Positions 61,701 to 64,000 of a DNA stretch of 64,000 nt are shown one piece after another. This stretch comes from Opitutaceae bacterium (lineage in GTDB: Bacteria; Verrucomicrobiota; Verrucomicrobiia; Opitutales; Opitutaceae). Location of the stretch: contig JAEUHC010000015.1 in the NCBI GenBank assembly GCA_016794785.1, positions 310,001 through 374,000 of the forward strand, given 5' to 3'. The first letter of the stretch is position 1. Every line of letters begins with the position of its first letter. The position numbers were made by a program, and so were the translations under genes. Under the pieces are notes generated by a model. The model ran no database searches. It was not told where the DNA came from and saw only the letters and a program-made list of their open reading frames with translations.

Positions 61701-62468
61701 TCCGCGACGGCGGCCAGCGCGGGCGCGGACCTGAATGGCGCCGCGGTGCGCAACGCGTGCGCGACGCTGCGCGAGCGTTTGAAGCCGGTCGCGGCGCGGA
61801 TGATCAACGCACCGGCCGACACACTGCGGTTTGCGGACGGCGAGGTGTTTTCGCGCCCGGACCCTTCGAAGCGCATGAGCTTTGCGCAGCTGGCGCGCGC
61901 CGCCTACGCGGCGCGCCTGAGCCTTTCGGCGACGGGCTACTACGCGACGCCGGGCATCCACTGGGATTGGTCCAAAGCCTCCGGCCGGCCGTTTGCCTAC
62001 TACGCCTGCGGCGCGGCGGTCGCGGAGGTGGAGGTAGATGGCTACTCGGGCCTGACCCGCGTCGTGCGCGTGGACATCGTCCACGATGTCGGAGACTCGC
62101 TGAACCCCGGCGTCGATCGCGGGCAGATCGAGGGCGGGTTTGTGCAGGGCATGGGCTGGCTCACGAGCGAGGAATTGAAATGGGACGACAAGGGCCGCCT
62201 CCTCACCCACAGCGCGAGCACCTACCAGATTCCCGCGATCAGCGATGTGCCGATGGAGTTCAACGTCACCCTGCTGCCCAACGCCGCCAACCAGCACGCC
62301 GTGCACGGCAGCAAGGCCGTGGGCGAACCGCCGCTGATGCTCGCGATTTCCGTGCGCGAGGCGATTCGCGATGCAGTGGCCAGTTTCGGCCAACCCGGCG
62401 GCCCGGTTCCGCTCGCCTCACCCGCCACCGGTGAGGCGGTGTGGCGGGCGATTCAGGCGCGATGCTGA
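58704..62468 (+). CDS. Xanthine dehydrogenase, single-chain (2Fe-2S, FAD and molybdopterin domains fused)
   Basis: The ATG at 58704 gives 1254 residues. Domain order: plant-type 2Fe-2S (CGCAEGDCGACTV near 43-55), second 2Fe-2S (QCGYCTPG, LCRCTGYRPI), FAD domain (VAGATEIGVE, TLGGNIATASPIGD), then the Moco domain with GGQEHFYLETH, GGGFGGKETQ (near 717), AFRGFGGPQGM and KAVGEPPLMLA. These keep the Glu and Arg residues that bind hypoxanthine/xanthine and the catalytic Glu of bovine enzyme. Bacterial enzymes are usually split into XdhA and XdhB; this has the eukaryote-like single chain. It oxidises hypoxanthine and xanthine to urate. XdhC is not in the window. Confidence 0.93.
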   Translation: MANGAAGFDFILNGQSVRIDGVPATTTLLDWLRDAGRTGSKCGCAEGDCGACTVALVDRDAAGRPTYRAINSCIALLPMFAGREVVTVEGLADGESLHPVQREMVEHQGSQCGYCTPGFVVSLFEAYYRSDVSQPCQINDQLCGNLCRCTGYRPIRDAAVAALAGRGATLEDRFAVRLKQPMPAPGGLDYQAHGGRFFRPESLAELFGLKRDHPGAVLVAGATEIGVELNKKFKRFPVLISVEGVPELTCISSSESEWRLGAAASLTAIEEKTGTEFPSLAKMLAVFASRQIRNRATLGGNIATASPIGDSAPVLLTLEASVVLACATGERTVPLEEFLTGYRKTCMRADEIIREIVVPRTIVAAGLAQRSDYQKVSHRRELDISIVAAAFCLDIDEAGVVRRARIAYGGVAERTLRARRAEAALEGRTIAEARAAVAAALREEFKPIDDVRGSAEYRRGMVVGLWDKFVSGETSLAVDLPPDFKHSAPWEVSEASRHLRHESAVGHVTGRVHYVDDTARQRPMLEVWPVLAPHAHARILRRDATAARAAPGVKAVLMAEDVPGENNVGVSRQDETLFAANEVMYHGHLVALVVGESIAACRAAAALVEVDYAPLPALLTIADAVAAGSFHNPLRTLARGDAGAALAAAPARLAGEFSFGGQEHFYLETHAAWAEWGDEGDVFISSSTQHPSEIQAIVAEVLHVPRNKVVVQSPRMGGGFGGKETQGNTPAALVALAARVTGRPVRLQWDRDIDMTMTGKRHPFQARFEVGHSADGRVLAANIDLVSDGGWSLDLSQPVLERAMFHVDNAYYLPALRVTGRVAKTHLASNTAFRGFGGPQGMLVIEEIMDRVARATGLPPEVVRERNFYHGTGETNRTHYGADVGDHRLQTIWRSVLEASQFAERRLAVAEWNRTHPRARRGLAITPVKFGISFTLTHYNQGGALVHIYQDGSVQVNHGGTEMGQGLHTKILGVAMRELGLPAAAIRLMRTSTDKVPNTSATAASAGADLNGAAVRNACATLRERLKPVAARMINAPADTLRFADGEVFSRPDPSKRMSFAQLARAAYAARLSLSATGYYATPGIHWDWSKASGRPFAYYACGAAVAEVEVDGYSGLTRVVRVDIVHDVGDSLNPGVDRGQIEGGFVQGMGWLTSEELKWDDKGRLLTHSASTYQIPAISDVPMEFNVTLLPNAANQHAVHGSKAVGEPPLMLAISVREAIRDAVASFGQPGGPVPLASPATGEAVWRAIQARC

Positions 62469-62478
62469 TCAGCTCCGT

Positions 62479-62943
62479 TTATTTTTTCGCTCGAGCGAGC
62501 TGCCAAGCTTCCACCGCATCACGCTCGGCATCCGCCAACGCAGACGGCCCGAATTTCTGTGCGAGAAATTGATGGATTGAGGCGTTGTAAGCGTCGGCAA
62601 AGTTTACGAGCGGTTCGTTCACGATGCACCCGGCCAATGGATCCAGCCGCACGTTGAAACGGTCGAATAGAATTTCTGAAAAGTGCCTTTCGCTGGCCGC
62701 CGTGCGGCCATAGCGCAGCAGCTTTGGCGCCCCGCGCGCAATATCGCCAAGTGCTTCGGCGCGGCCATCGCGACCGACGAAATTCTGTCCGGAGAACAGT
62801 GCGCGCGTGTCTTGGTCAGCTTTTTTGACAGCAGCGTGATGTTCATCGGCGGATCTTTGCCTGCGCGTATCACGCCAATGAATGAAATAGCCGGCGAACA
62901 ACGCGAACCCGGCCAGAGGCGTAATGATGTAAACGAGGCGCAT
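62479..62943 (-). CDS. Hypothetical membrane-anchored protein
   Basis: 154 residues. The first 20 (RLVYIITPLAGFALFAGYFIHW) form one membrane span, followed by charged residues and a soluble domain without a family I recognise (FVGRDGRAEALGDIARG, HFSEILFDRFNVRLDPLAG). GC content is about 55% in the line I counted, below the neighbours. It starts four bases after the DUF5069 gene stop, so the two are probably read together. It is convergent with the xanthine dehydrogenase gene. Confidence 0.7.
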   Translation of the reverse strand: MRLVYIITPLAGFALFAGYFIHWRDTRRQRSADEHHAAVKKADQDTRALFSGQNFVGRDGRAEALGDIARGAPKLLRYGRTAASERHFSEILFDRFNVRLDPLAGCIVNEPLVNFADAYNASIHQFLAQKFGPSALADAERDAVEAWQLARAKK

Positions 62944-62946
62944 GGC

Positions 62947-63480
62947 TCAACGCCGCCCCGCCGAACGCCGCACTACCCAATCAACGATGGCGTCGTCGTC
63001 CCGCTCGTGGCGCCAGACGAGGGCGAGGAATTCGGCGGGGATGATGTCGTGCTCCTGGAAAAAGGAGCGATCGCCACCGCAGCCATACATGAGCGAGGTG
63101 GGCAGTTCGCCGCGGAGCTTGGCGCGGGCCTTGGGCAGGAGACGCGGGAGCCAGGAGATGCCGCGCACGCTGGCGGTCTTCGCGGGCATGGTCGCGGGAT
63201 CGAGCACGGTGGCGGAGGGGCGGGCGCCCTGCACATTCAAGAAATAGTCGCGACGCACGAGCTCGATGCCGAGGGCGTGGTTGGGGCCGGGCTGGCCGTC
63301 GTAGCCGTGAAAGTCCTCGGCGTAGTCGAAGAGGTTGTTCGGGGAAATCCCGTTGGCGGCGAGGAACGCCTTCTCGTCGGGCGTGCAGAGGGCGTCGGCG
63401 CTGCGCACGCCGCCGGCGTAGCGCGCCACGGCCTGATCATGGAGGGCGCGGAAGCGATCGGGAAAGGTGTAGTGTTTCAT
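62947..63480 (-). CDS. DUF5069-family protein
   Basis: The ATG at 63480 (177 residues, MKHYTFPDRFRALHDQAVARY) is preferred over a longer frame. SLMYGCGGDRSFFQEHDI and FLALVWRHERDDDAIVDWVV, together with an upstream NLFDYAEDFHGYDG segment, match DUF5069, a family seen mostly in Verrucomicrobia and related phyla. No signal peptide, membrane span or catalytic motif stands out. It lies 103 bases after the RNase R gene end and directly before the hypothetical gene on the same strand. Confidence 0.72.
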   Translation of the reverse strand: MKHYTFPDRFRALHDQAVARYAGGVRSADALCTPDEKAFLAANGISPNNLFDYAEDFHGYDGQPGPNHALGIELVRRDYFLNVQGARPSATVLDPATMPAKTASVRGISWLPRLLPKARAKLRGELPTSLMYGCGGDRSFFQEHDIIPAEFLALVWRHERDDDAIVDWVVRRSAGRR

Positions 63481-63583
63481 GGTTTGAAAGTAAGCGACCC
63501 GAACCAAGGCGTGAAACTCGAGGTTGCAAGCGGCGGCCGACCCGGAAATCGCGTTGAGGTCAACGCGCTCCACCTCCGGTCGT

Positions 63584-64000
63584 TCAACTCGCCGGGCGGA
63601 AATCGATCAGGCGCTTGAAGCGGTCCACGGACTCGACGACGACGGGCAGGCGGAGGTTGAGTTCGTAGCGCTTCTTGCGCTTGCGGCCGATGAGCGCGCC
63701 GGCCTCCTCGTCGAACCAGTAATGATCGTCGCCGAGCGTGCCGGCGGCCACGAAGCCGAAGGTCATCGAGGCGACCAGTTCGATGAAGAAACCATTTGCG
63801 CGCACGTCGGTGACGATGGCGTCGAAGCGGGTCTTCGGTGTCTTCTCCAGCTCGCGCTCGAAGAATTCGAGGAGCTTCACCTTCACGCTGTCGCGCTCGG
63901 CCTCGGTGCTGTTGATTTCGGTGAGGCTGAGATGCTCGCCCATGCGCTCGACTTGGGAGAGCGTGTAGGCGGGGCCGGTGGCCTGTGCGAGGTGCTGGCC
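63584..64000 (-). CDS. rnr: Ribonuclease R, C-terminal part (5' truncated by window)
   Basis: The frame is open to the window edge; 138 codons are visible. QVERMGEHLSLTEINSTEAERDSVKVKLLEFFEREL corresponds to the end of the RNB catalytic domain. VTDVRANGFFIELVASMTFGFV, DDHYWFDEEAGALIGRKRK and RLPVVVESVDRFKRLIDFRP are the C-terminal S1 domain of RNase R. It degrades structured RNA 3' to 5' in the cytoplasm. The basic C-terminal tail of E. coli RNase R is absent; the protein ends soon after the S1 domain. Confidence 0.85.
   Translation of the reverse strand, partial: GQHLAQATGPAYTLSQVERMGEHLSLTEINSTEAERDSVKVKLLEFFERELEKTPKTRFDAIVTDVRANGFFIELVASMTFGFVAAGTLGDDHYWFDEEAGALIGRKRKKRYELNLRLPVVVESVDRFKRLIDFRPAS

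Noticed and set aside
59718..62393. Open frame of 891 codons on the minus strand
   Set aside because: Shadow of the xanthine dehydrogenase gene.
1..64000. tRNA, rRNA, CRISPR array, insertion sequence or phage genes
   Set aside because: None was seen: no cloverleaf-like segments between genes, no regularly spaced repeats and no transposase or integrase motifs in the protein frames.

Overview
The window is about 64 kb of high-GC DNA, almost fully coding, with no gene-free gap above about 285 bases. The gene repertoire points to a free-living, aerobic member of the Verrucomicrobiota, most likely Opitutaceae. The grounds are a PVC-type haem-binding dehydrogenase, formylglycine-type sulfatases, an Opitutaceae-style TonB-dependent receptor, FG-GAP proteins, a GH10 xylanase and repeated beta-rich C-terminal modules on secreted enzymes. 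This placement is an inference from gene content, because no rRNA marker is present. I saw no tRNA, rRNA, insertion sequence, prophage or CRISPR array.

Layout. 1-5108 (+): the end of an OpcA-like gene, a neutral ceramidase-like hydrolase and a PVC-type beta-propeller/HEAT/cytochrome c protein. 5109-17145 (-): tsaB, an NTF2-like protein, two sulfatases, an FG-GAP protein, mannonate dehydratase, a secreted sugar isomerase-like TIM barrel, a GH10 xylanase and a sensor histidine kinase. A NarL-type response regulator (17263) and a 1282-residue TonB-dependent receptor follow on +; the receptor carries two EF-hand loops before its plug. This block looks like plant or algal polysaccharide use. 22015-25564 (-) is a tightly coupled esterase, FG-GAP lipoprotein and TPR operon. 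25600-30984 holds cysteine synthase between two SLC13-type anion transporters, which suggests sulfate or sulfonate uptake for cysteine synthesis.

31076-42667 is the terminal respiration block: mtnA, ctaG, caa3-type cytochrome oxidase subunits IV, III, I and II (the last with a fused cytochrome c), an azurin-like lipoprotein, a DUF420 protein, haem O synthase, haem A synthase, a CusF-SCO copper chaperone lipoprotein and an unknown periplasmic protein. 42694-51492 is mixed: AMP nucleosidase, a YndJ-like membrane protein, a CE12-type esterase, a 1041-residue redoxin/cytochrome c/copper monooxygenase fusion, a ClpP with an acidic N-terminal tail and a Deg-like protease.

51631-62468 is a purine-to-glyoxylate degradation cluster: guanine deaminase, malate synthase, OHCU decarboxylase, hydroxyisourate hydrolase, an allantoate-type amidohydrolase, allantoinase, ureidoglycine aminohydrolase and a single-chain eukaryote-like xanthine dehydrogenase. 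A lower-GC toxin-antitoxin pair is embedded in the operon and is linked to the amidohydrolase by an ATGA overlap. Urate oxidase, ureidoglycolate lyase and XdhC are not in the window. The end holds two small unknown genes and the 3' end of an RNase R gene.

The least explained features are a dispersed long palindrome present once between genes (51562) and once inside the amidohydrolase coding sequence (55733), a REP-like inverted pair (49867), the EF-hand TonB receptor, and a module of about 130 residues shared by the xylanase and the copper monooxygenase.
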